Shown in pieces: positions 13,150 to 23,422 of a stretch of 64,000 nt of DNA. Source of the stretch: Onthophagus taurus. Its lineage: Eukaryota; Arthropoda; Insecta; Coleoptera; Scarabaeidae. A program made the position numbers and the translations under genes. The stretch lies in the NCBI RefSeq assembly GCF_036711975.1, contig NC_091971.1:16685501-16749500 (forward strand), in the 5' to 3' direction. Below the pieces are notes generated by a model. That model searched no databases, was not told where the DNA came from, and saw only the letters and a program-made list of their open reading frames with translations. Position 1 is the first letter of the stretch. Every line of letters begins with the position of its first letter.

Positions 13150-15730
13150 TTAAACATCAACAACAATCTGTTTGAAACCTTCAACATCATCTAATTGTTT
13201 CGATACGAATTTAGCTGCAACAGTTTGAAGTCCAGGCATTTCCGGAGTAAACATAAATTGTTCAGTAATTTCACCGTGCGGAGGAATATCATTCTTCAAT
13301 TTAATTTTAAGTTGTTTTCCTAAACCGGGTGCTTCAATAAGAAATTCTCCTTTCTTCAACGGAATGGGAAGAGGATTTTTTATACCAACACATCCTTGAA
13401 CCTGTCTTCCAACTTGATTCTTATTTGCGACGTCAATTGAAACACCCGGCTTTTTAATTATAACGTTATCCCTATCGTAATAGTAATAATTTGTGTTTTC
13501 CACTGACGCTAAACAGGAAATGACAAAGAAGCAGTTATCGGTCAAAAACTTGTTGTAGTCTTCAAAAGTGACGGGCATTATGAATTCCTTCTGGCCATTT
13601 TTCGGTACATTCACAGTTTCTTTGATGGCTTTGGCGGTAGCGAGAAGTTTACCGTTGTAAGAAAATACATCCAACCGTAATATGGTGAGGATGTTAAAAT
13701 TTTGGGTAGTGTTTGTATTGGTCATTATTAATTTAAGGTCGAATGATTCTCCAACGTTAATATCGTCGTAATATTTAAATTTGAAAATAATTTCTTCGAA
13801 TTTACTGGCAACGTAAGCTTTCCCGAATGGATGTTCAACTTGACGCATAGCTTTTAAGAAAATTGCCCTTTCCTCGGCAGAACCTTCATTAAACTTATAA
13901 GCATCCGTGACATCTAATCTTTTATAACCATTTGGACTTTTTGTGCTTATAAATTTTCCGACGTGATTAGTATTTTTCTCTACCAATTGAGAAGCGAAAC
14001 CGTTTCTATCCAACTTCCAAGTCACTGTATCAGCGTTGACACCAGAAAAAACGTATGGGACATCGTAAGGTTTGGTAATATCTCCGTTTTTGACGGCGAC
14101 AACCGAAGCTGGACCACAACGGAAGATTCTGTCACTTCTTTCCTGAGGTGTAGCATCTAAAGCTTGCCATCCATCATAACCGGTTCCAAGATCGGCTCTT
14201 TTCATCCAAACTTCAGACCAAACATGGAAGTTCCAAATGGAATCTGATCCACTATCTATTTTACCGTCATCGTCTATGAAGAAATCATTAGTTATTGATC
14301 CATCACCATCATGCGCCGAACTAAAATTTGTTATGGTACGTGCCGGTATTCCAAGAGCTCTACAAGCTATGATAAGATGAATTAATAATTTTTTTTCAAA
14401 AAATAAAAAAGTTCTTACCTGATGTTAAAATTCCAGCAAATACCCAACATTGTCCAAACTTAACAGGCTGCTTTTTCTTGTAGTACTGTTGTAAAATATC
14501 TCTACTTCCTGTCCATTTTAAAGGACTAACACCTCCTGTATAATCCTTACCCCAATTTCCAGCTAAAACCCCATAATCATCGTTGCTATTCATAACAGCG
14601 GAAAGTTTTCTAGTTACTTGAACTGCATCCGAACGTAAACGACCTTTCAATTGACCCAAATTTCCCACTAAATACAAAGCACAATCTAAAATGTCTTCAT
14701 CGAACTGCGCATAATTCCATGGTCTTCCCAAATTCGTCATATTGCACCATATCATTCCGTCCGAATTCAAAACGGCTTCTTCTCTCCATTCTTTAGATTC
14801 CATAAAAACTTCATCTTCCTCACACCATGGATTAAATAGAATAAAAATACTTTTTGGCAAATTAAACGTAGCAACATTTTCTGTGTTTTTATATTCAACC
14901 ATCAATGACCATTTCCCAACAATACAATCGGGTGATGGTGTTATATCGACAACAACTGTATTAGCTTCATGAGAGACCAAATTTGCTTTCCAAGCGTATT
15001 CTGAATCGTTATTTTTTGATAAACCAATAAGCACTATGGTTCCATCTCGGAAATTTGGTATTTTAGCATCTGCACTTTTGAAATTAAAAGCAATCTTGTC
15101 CGTGTCTGGTTTGTATGGGGAACTGAGGGTTATTTCAATTCGAAAACTTTGACCACGTCTGATCACTAAATTCGATTTGGTTCCTTGACGCATGTGGAAA
15201 TATTTCGAGGTGTTGTGTTCTTCTCCATTTTTTTCGATGCATAGGTTGATATTTTGAATTCGAGAATCTAAGAAAATTAAATAATTTTAAATTAACAATT
15301 CGATAAATGATGGATTAATACGGGGAATGGAGTGTCCGTTATATGAAACATTTTTAATTTAAACTTTAAACTTTTTGAATGAATAATTTGAATGCAGACA
15401 AATTAGTTAGTTCTACTTTCAGTTCAATAAAAATATACAATTTAGCACTGAATAACAGCTAAAACTAGAATTAACACTAGCATTAGAACTAACACTAGAC
15501 CTACAACTAGAACTAGAACATTCTGGTTTAGCTGTAAGTCTCTTAAGGTGGCTAAACCAGAATGATTCTAGTTCTAGATCTAGCGTTAGTTTGATTTAAC
15601 TTTTTTTGATCTTACCACTTTCAATATCTGTGTTATTTGGTAACGGGGGTTTTTCCTTTTCTTCCGGTAATTTTTTATTATTTTTACACCCACAAAATAA
15701 AAACTTAGATAAAATATTTTTACCGCCCAT
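13150..15730 (-). CDS. Tg: Transglutaminase TG-2 (annulin-like)
   Basis: Second transglutaminase, 726 aa. Exons on the minus strand: 15730-15616, 15267-14419, 14366-13150; the phases agree. The exon equal to TG-1 exons 3 and 4 is uninterrupted here, so one intron differs between the paralogues. The N-terminus MGGKNILSK with CGC a little later is a strong N-myristoylation candidate (Gly2, Ser at position 8) with possible palmitoylation. Core motifs are FGQCWVFAG (Cys312), NFHVWSEVW (His369) and LDATPQE (Asp392), so the triad is complete. Two C-terminal beta-barrels follow, ending IVVDV. The first intron contains a CTAG-rich dispersed repeat. A possible alternative first exon lies far upstream at 22451-22472. 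Expected role: crosslinking of cuticle, clot or basement-membrane proteins, as known for insect transglutaminases. Confidence 0.93.
15405..15600 (-). repeat. CTAG-rich dispersed repeat in TG-2 intron 1
   Basis: One copy of a repeat family built of degenerate CTAGTTCTAG-type strings around a palindromic core (ACATTCTGGTTTAGC and its inverse a few bases later, with TCTTAAG in the middle). The flank AATAAAAATATACAATTTAG is shared, in either orientation, with copies near 55.3 and 59.5 kb. It lies wholly inside the first intron of TG-2. Confidence 0.65.
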
Positions 15731-16402
15731 TATATTGACGAGCAGACTAAACAAACGCGATTAATTAATAAATTATCTGTTTCAAACATTTTATACAAGA
15801 ATGCTTATCAGAAAGTGATTCAACAGTTGACGGTTTATGTGCAAAGTAGCACAGCTCCCGTTGCCCTCTTTTAATAGTTTCAGGAAGAACTTAATACTTG
15901 GAATGTATGTTGGGAAAAATTGAAAAACACTAACCGATATTTCACATTTGCCCCCAATTTTATTTCTCGACATCACGTAATTATGATGCATTCTTTCGCA
16001 AAAAGCTTTCGTGGATTTTTTATTCTTGTTACGTCAATTTCCTGGGCATTCCCGCTTATCGTAAGAGTTCCCCTCACACATGACATCCCGTGATAGTAAT
16101 AAAAAAAATTCAATTTTAATTCTTATCAAAACCGCATGTTTTTATAAAAATATCTATTAATAAAGAATTAAAGACATATTATCTACATATCTTGTGGTCA
16201 CAAATGGTTATATTTAAATATATGTTATAAAAAGGTTGTAATTAATAAATGAATAAGAAGAATGATTAAGATCTATTTGATGAAAATAATAAAAATGAAA
16301 TTTCAGAATATCAGAATAAGTTGTTTTGATGATTTTGTATTCGTTAAGAAACCGATTTTATTATCAAAGATGTTTGCATTTCGATAGGAATGGGTAATAT
16401 AT
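15731..16402. other. Region upstream of TG-2
   Basis: Presumed proximal promoter and 5' UTR of the myristoylated TG-2 form. No TATA box could be chosen with confidence. No other gene is seen. Confidence 0.35.
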
Positions 16403-16864
16403 TTTTTGTAATTCGCTACGGTAATGGAAGCTATAACAGTACTCAAACGGGTGCTGCAATGAGACTCCTTACAGCATCCGATGCTGTAATGAGATTTTAG
16501 TAACATTTTATGGAACCAGTTCAAGTTGGTAACATTGGGTCATTAATTCTTCTAGTTGTCAATGTGACAATTTTTGTCTATGGATGTTTAAACACGTTCT
16601 TAACATCGAATACAAAGTCCACAATGATGAGGACATAGACTCTGAGCAATTTCTCTTATTTTGGGAGGTGTACATCAAACATTTTTTTCAGGTGAATATA
16701 TTTTGTGTTTTGACAGTTTCTAATTGTCAATTCAAAGTTTCTATTTTCAAGTGTTCCGGTGTAACCAACTGCTACATACCTATTTCCCTACATTGCCAAA
16801 ATTTACTTTATTTTTGTTAAAAAAAAAGTATAAAAACGCGAATTACAAAAAATAGCATAAAAAC

Positions 16865-18122
16865 AAACTCTGTGAACCTGGAACCCGAGTTTACGATATT
16901 CTGATTTTATTACTACCATTCGATAGAGAATCGTTTGTACCTGTTTGTACCACTTTCGATTTCGTTTGTACCTCAACCGGTTCCAAAATACAGCGATTTT
17001 TTGATTTTTCAGAATACCGCTGAAATTGTGTATCTCCGTTATTAACACAGATATCGCAAAACGGTCGATGGAATTCGATAGAGAATCGTTTGTACCCGTT
17101 TGTACCACTTTTGTTTTCGTTTGTACCTCAACCGATTCCAAAATACAGCGATTTTTTGATTTTTGAGAATACCGCTGAAAGTGTGTATCTCGGTTATTAA
17201 TACAGATATCGCAAAACCGTCGATGGAATTCGATAGAGAATCGTTTGTACCCGTTTGTACCACTTTTGTTTTCGTTTGTACCTCAACCGGTTCCAAAATA
17301 CAGCGATTTTTTGATTTTTGAGAATACCGCTGAGAGTGTGTATCTCGGTTATTAATACAGATATCGCAAAACTGTCGATGGAATTCGATAGAGAATCGTT
17401 TGTACCCGTTTGTATCACTTTTGTTTTCGTTTGTACCTCAACCGGTTCCAAAATACAGCGATTTTTTGATTTTTCAGAATATTACCGCTGAAATTGAAAA
17501 AATCGCTGTATTTTGGAACTGATTGAGGTACAAACGAAACCAAAAGTGGTACAAACGGGTACAAACGATTCTCTATCGAATTCCATCGACAGTTTTGGGA
17601 TATCTGTATTAATAACGGAGATACACACTTTCAGCGGTATCGCCAAAAATCAAAAAATCGCTGTATTTTGGAACTGATTGAGGTACAAACGAAAACAAAA
17701 GTGGTACAAGCGGGTACAAACGATTTTCTATCGCATTCCATCGACAGTTTTGGGATATCTGTATTAATAACGGAGATACACAATTTCAGCGGTATTCTGA
17801 AAAATCAAAAAATCGCTGTATTTTGGAACCGGTTGAGGTACAAACGAAATCGAAAGTGGTACAAACAGGTACAAACGATGCTCTACCGAATTCCATCAAC
17901 CGTTTTGCGATATCTGTATTAATAACGGAGATACACAATTTCAGCGGTAAATTAGAAAATCAAAAAGTGGGGTTCCGGCAATTTTTCAAAATTTTTTTCT
18001 CACTTTAAGTCCTGAGGTACAAACGAAAGTAAAGGTGGTACAAACGAGTACAAACGATTCTCTATCGAATGGTACTAATAAAACCAAAATATCGTAAACT
18101 CGGGTTCTAGGTTCACAGAGCT
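16865..18122. mobile_element. Nested 1258 bp fold-back element
   Basis: Inserted in the left arm of the larger element. It is flanked by the 8 bp direct repeat ATAAAAAC (16857-16864 and 18123-18130). It begins AAACTCTGTGAACCTGGAAC and ends with the near reverse complement. Each half consists of 155 bp tandem units (anchors at about 17067, 17222 and 17377 on the left, mirrored on the right) and the two halves meet around 17485. An 8 bp target duplication fits hAT-type or related fold-back transposition. The overlapping 84-codon open stretches here are a by-product of the repeat. Confidence 0.85.
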
Positions 18123-19654
18123 ATAAAAACACGTGTCATAAGACTTAAAGCACTCATTCATTAAAAAACTCGTGGCTTCGCCACTCGTTTTTCAACTTGA
18201 ATTCGTGCATTTCAAGCGTGTCTTACGAAACTTGTTTTTTAATATACTATTATATTTCCAGTACTCAGCACATTTTCACGGAAATTTGCGATTATGCAAA
18301 CTTATTACTTATTACCTACTAAAATTAATAAAATGACGATTTTTTGAACTGGTTTAAATGATGTAAATAAATAAATAAACTAAAAAATGTTATAATTGGG
18401 TTATTATTTATAAGCTTATAATATTGTTTTCGAATAGAGCAAAAGTCGCTTTAAGAAACGTTGAGACACATTTATAAAACACATTTTTGTTCCACGATGA
18501 TAAAGAAATAAGAATGCTGGAAGAAAACGCTACCTCTTTTGATTGCTTTAATTTTTTGATTTTGATTATGCTAAAAGATATCAGAGATGATCTCGAGAGA
18601 TATCAAGAATGCTATTAAGAATCATTGATAATACTTGAAAATATTAAGAACAACTTTGTTCACAATTACGATGTTAGAGAAAATGTCGAAGGAAGCAAGA
18701 AACAGTGTTAAGACATGTCAGCAACAATTTAGGTGATGACGAAAAATGTTGAGAGATTTCATTGAAAATATTTAGCGATATTAAGGCCGATGTTGAGAAA
18801 TTGTGGGCAATATGTTGAAGGAGACCACGGTAGTGCTAAAACAGTCTAAAGATTATGTTTGGAGATGTCAGAAGTATTGAGGTTGAAGGACATCAGGAAC
18901 ACTATTTAGAGATAGAACGAACAATATTTAGCGGTACAAGGATGATATTGATAGATGATAGTGGAGATGTTGAGAGATAATATTCGAGGATATCTTGGTT
19001 ATGTTTAAGGTATTAGGGACGATACTTAGATATATCAACGAGTATATCGATATATGATGTGAAGTATCGAGAAAAACAACGATAAATAGTGGGGAATAAT
19101 AAGTATAATAAGAGTAATAAGTACGGGTCGCGATTGATACCTGGTGTAAGTAAATTTTCCCGCAGAGTTCGCCCCCGTTTTCAGAGGAGAAAATTAAGCC
19201 ATCGGTCCCCAAGGTTTGAATACAGAATATTTCTAAATTGATGCGAAAGATTTCAAGGTGATTTTTCAGCAAAAATTAAGGTATGTTTTTCATATAACTT
19301 TTTGTTCAAAACCGTGGAAAGAAAATATAAGATCGAGCTGAGCTAACGGAGATATTTCGTGTTTTATATTTATTAAATCGTTTTGAAGTGAACTAAAATA
19401 GTTATTTTTGATACAAGAGAGCGAAATGACACTTTTGTATTCGAGAACGAAAGTTTTTTTGAAAAAAAAATCGTTTGAGAATGCAAAAGAATTTTGCTGT
19501 CGTGTATCAAATAACATTTTTTCGAAATCTGCGTGTTCTAAAGTTTATTAATTAATAAAATGATCAAATTCAATATAATGAGTATAATGACATTTAGAAT
19601 TCATTTAATGTTACATACATATGTCAAAAACTTAACGACACATCGACTTAACTT

Positions 19655-20465
19655 AATTTTTTCTTAAAAATTTTAATTATATTATCTTATAGTTTTTATA
19701 TCATATCATAAACTGCAATCTTTAAGCTTCAATTTAACATAAAAATCGTATCATAATTCTTAAAAATGCGAATGATATGGTTTTTTGAAAATTTCGTAAT
19801 CTTTTTGACAATTTCTTCTTCAACAATTTACTCCTATAAATTTCATTAATATCATCTCATAGTTTTTATATCATATCATAAACTACAATCTTTAAGCTTC
19901 AATTTAACATACATATCACATCATTATTCATAATAATACGGTAGATATGAGTTTTTTTTAATTTCTCTTTTATTCATAAAATTGACAATTTCATCTTTAA
20001 TAATTTTTTCTTAAAAATTTCAATAATATCATCTTACAGTTTATATACCCCATCATAAACTAGAATCTTTAAGCTTCAATTTAACATACATATCACATCA
20101 TTATTCATAATAATACGGTAGATATGATTTTTTTAAAATTTCTCTTTTATTCATAAAATTAACAATTTCTTCTTTAATAATTTTTTCTTAAAAATTTTAA
20201 TTATATTATCTTATAGTTTTTATATCCTATCATAAACTACAATCTTTAAGCTTCAATTTAACATATAAATCATATCATAATTCTTAAAAATGCGAATGAT
20301 ATGGTTTTTTGAAAATTTCGTAATCTTTTTGACAATTTCTTCTTCAACAACTTTTTTCTGGAAATTTCATTAATATCATCTCATAATTTTTATATCATAT
20401 CATAAACTACAAACTTTAAGCTTCAATTTAACATACGAATCATATCATAATTCCAAAAAATGCAA
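19655..20465. repeat. 170/177 bp tandem array, five units
   Basis: The anchor TTTAAGCTTCAATTTAACAT recurs at about 19721, 19891, 20068, 20245 and 20415, spacings 170, 177, 177, 170. Units are very AT-rich and alternate between two variants, one with AATGCGAATGATATGG and one with AATACGGTAGATATG. The array lies in the interior of the long-inverted-repeat element. Confidence 0.8.
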
Positions 20466-21208
20466 TTGAACAAATGTACCATTATAAATTTGCATTTAAA
20501 CATGAAATTTTGTGTTTATAATTTGTTCATAACAATTAAAATAATTAAAATAAATTAACAATTAATAGTATCAAATTCTTTGATTGTTATAACTGGACAT
20601 GAAAGTCTTTTACGTCCAGAACGTAATAGTATATTAAGAAACTAGTTTCGTAAGACACGCTTGAAATGCACGAATTCAAGTTGAAAAACGTGTGGCGAAA
20701 AGTGTGTTTTTTAATGAATCAGTACTTTAAGTCTTATGAAACGTGTTTTTTATGCTATTTTTTGTAATTCGCGTTTTTATCCTTTTTTTTAACAGAAATA
20801 AAATATATTTTGACAATGTAGGGAAATAGGTACGTAGCAGTTGGTAACACCGTAACACTTGAAAATAGAAATTTGAATTGACAATTAGAAACTGTCAAAA
20901 CACAAAATGTATTCACCTGCAAAAAAAGGTTTCATGTACACCTCCCAAAATAAGAGAAAGCACTCAGTGTTCAATGTCCTCATCATTGTGGACCTTGTAT
21001 TCGATGCTAAACGTGTTTAAATATCCATAGACTAACATTGTCACATTGACAACTAGAAAAATTAATGACCCAATGTGACCAACTTGAACTGGTTCCATAA
21101 AATGTTACTAAAATCTCATTACAGCATCGGATGCTGTAAGGAGTCTCATTACAGCACCCGTTTGAGTACTGTTATAGCTTTCATTACCGTCGCGAATTAC
21201 AAAAAAGA

Positions 21209-22450
21209 CTTTTACGTCCTATTGACAAAAAACTATCGTTTTGACGGTCGCCAAGTACTACGCAAGAATCAACTTTTAATAGCAGTTTTCGAAAAGATTA
21301 TTAATATTATTTATAACAAACGTGCAGTTTGGTGGTGTTTTTCACCGTGATAAATAAATAAAATTCTGAAGCGTCCTTGCGACAAGTTTGTTTTTCTAAA
21401 GATTAAATAAAGCCCTTTTTTTTAAATCTTATAGTATTATTAAATTAAACTAAAATTATTTGCTTAATTAATAATTATTAGTGGATAACAAACTTAACGC
21501 TCAGTATAATAATAAATAGGTCCAGTATTAGTTTAATTAGTAACAGTTGTTACAAAAATACATCAAATCTTTGTTGTTCCTACCCATACCGAATAATAAG
21601 TAACATAGAGATGAAATCGATAACGTTTACAAAACTAGTATTTTGTGCCTGTTACTTTTTGAATTTAGTAACTGTTCCAAGGAACAACATACAAACACCT
21701 GTTCTAAAGTAGCAGGTACAAGTATGGGTTAACACCTCTAGTTAGGACATAATAGAGTTATACTAATTGTGTTATTAAACGTCAGGAACGAAATTGAGCA
21801 AAAATTTTGAAAAATATCTGATATCAAGACACGACGTTAATACACCCTGATTGTTAAGAGCTTAGAAATACTAAGCAAGATGTTAATAGATGATGAGTTA
21901 AAGATTGTCATAGACAATGCCATAAACAGTGTTTAAGAATAATACTGGTTTGAGTATAGCAGTATAGGTGAGACGATGTTGAGGTATGTCAAGGATAGAT
22001 CAAGATGTAAGGGTGATCCATATAGTGTTTTTTTTTTAATTATATGTTATTTTGACAGTGAGTGATACATCTTTCCCACTGGAAATATTGACAGAAAATT
22101 AATATTAACTGAACAAAGTTGAGAAATATTGAGAAAAAATAACCATATTGGTTAGATACCAAACCTATAATGTTTAATTTCATTTGTTAACGTCCGGCAC
22201 ACACGATTATTTTTAGTGCCTTTTAGCTACTAAGAATTCTTCAAAATAACATGTAATTTTATTATAAGACGACAGAATTTTTAAGAACTCTTCAATCAAT
22301 TCTTAAAATTGTATAATATAATAATAAGATTGTTAACCAAAGTGTTGTTAATCAAAGAAATACTAAAATATTACAAGTACGGACTTATTATATTTATAAC
22401 AGTATAAAATACACCAAATCAAATATTAAATATTAATAAGGCGAACTTAC
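21209..22450. other. Gene-free interval
   Basis: AT-rich sequence. From about 21780 to 22140 it contains degenerate GATGTTGAG/ATGTTAATAGATGA-like strings that resemble those at about 18440-19080 inside the neighbouring element, perhaps an old satellite. No gene is seen. Confidence 0.35.
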
Positions 22451-22472
22451 CAGAATCGATTAAAACAGGCAT
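22451..22472 (-). CDS. Tg: Putative alternative first exon of TG-2
   Basis: On the minus strand an ATG at 22472 opens MPVLIDS and ends in phase 1 at a strong donor (G followed by GTAAGT) at 22451. The acceptor of TG-2 exon 2 (15267) is also phase 1, and its sequence (DSRIQN) would continue the frame. The MGGK exon of TG-2 ends in the same phase with the similar sequence DIESG. Drosophila Tg is known to have two forms that differ in just this way, one N-myristoylated and one not. The exon would belong to TG-2, the next gene downstream. It is 22 nt long and has its own TATA-like sequence. This is inferred from splice signals only. Confidence 0.5.
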
Positions 22473-22542
22473 TCTTGCAGATGTGTTGTTATCAGTTTAA
22501 ATGTTATAAAACGACTGTTATTTAGAAGACCTAAAGGCGTGC

Positions 22543-22552
22543 TTATATATAT
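22543..22552 (-). promoter_or_regulatory. TATA-like box before the alternative TG-2 exon
   Basis: On the minus strand TATATATAAG lies about 70 nt upstream of the MPVLIDS start codon. A start site 25-30 nt downstream of it (near 22515) would give a short leader of roughly 40 nt. It is part of a short (TA)n run, so chance is possible. Confidence 0.35.
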
Positions 22553-22559
22553 ATATGTA

Positions 22560-23422
22560 GTTCCGAAGGCTTATCAAATTCAATAAATAAACTTCCTTCC
22601 TTGAACTTCGTACACCACTTCCTCCTCATTCTCGCAAAAAAAATTATTTATACATTATTTCACATTGATTATTTAAGTTATTGATACAAAAAATTAAAAA
22701 ACTCTTTTATATTCAGTTTATTTATAGGTTCTCTAAAACAGTTATTTAAACATTATTTCTAATTAATCATTTTTAAGGCATATTCATAAAAATTTGAAGA
22801 ACTCTTTTATATTCAATTTATTGTTGGATTAATTGAAATTAATGTATAAACATAAACTTCCTAGTAAAAATTTATTTAAAAAAAAACTTTTATATGCAGT
22901 CTTTGGATTTTCAAAAAAAATGTTGTAATCATTATTTGAGATTAATCATTTTTAAGGCATATTCATAAAAATTTTAAGAACTCTTTTTATACAGTTTATA
23001 TTTGGATAAATTGAAATTTTAGATAATTATTAATGTTTACACGAATAGTTATATATTTTATTCTTATTGTAAATAATACGATCATAAAACCTTCCATCCA
23101 TAAATGATACAATGTAATATTAAAAATCTAGATTACGTAATGAGTAGTAAATATATAATTGGGTGCAAAAATATATAACAAAATTAATATTTATATACAA
23201 GACGTATCAAATATACCTTGGGTAGATTCGAAAAATAGCAAAAAGATAAGTAAGTTAAAGTGCAACATGGTTGTAATAAGTATTAGGGGAAGATAACACA
23301 GAAAGAAAAAACCTACCAATTATTTGGTACGTCCAATATACATTTTCCGATATACATTGCCTGTGACATTTTATAAAAGCTAATATACGAGTACATTTTC
23401 CGCAAAACCAAAAGCTTCTTTT
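22560..23422. other. AT-rich interval downstream of TG-3
   Basis: No gene is seen. Sequence around 22720-23000 contains weakly repeated strings (ATTCAGTTTATTTATAGG-like, and TTTTAAGGCATATTCATAAA at about 22770 and 22950) suggesting a decayed tandem repeat of about 180 bp. The end nearest 23423 is the expected 3' UTR of TG-3. Confidence 0.4.

Larger units (their letters stand above)
16403..21208. mobile_element. Long-inverted-repeat DNA element (4.8 kb)
   Basis: The outer arms are inverted copies. The left arm is 16403-16864 continued at 18123-18252 (about 592 bp once the nested insertion is removed), and the right arm is about 20627-21208 (582 bp). Matching landmarks include the TAATTCGC/GCGAATTA end, the short palindrome GCATCGGATGCTG, and GAATTCGTGCATTTCAAGCG near the inner ends. 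The middle (18253-20626) holds degenerate GATGTTGAGA-like sequence and a 170/177 bp tandem array. No transposase is encoded, so it is presumably mobilised in trans. Outer target duplications were not resolved. Confidence 0.75.

Noticed and set aside
16803-18008. Family of overlapping 60-112 codon open frames beginning MEPVEVQTKTKVVQTGTND
   Set aside because: They repeat every 155 bp and appear mirrored on both strands, so they follow from the tandem fold-back structure rather than from a gene.
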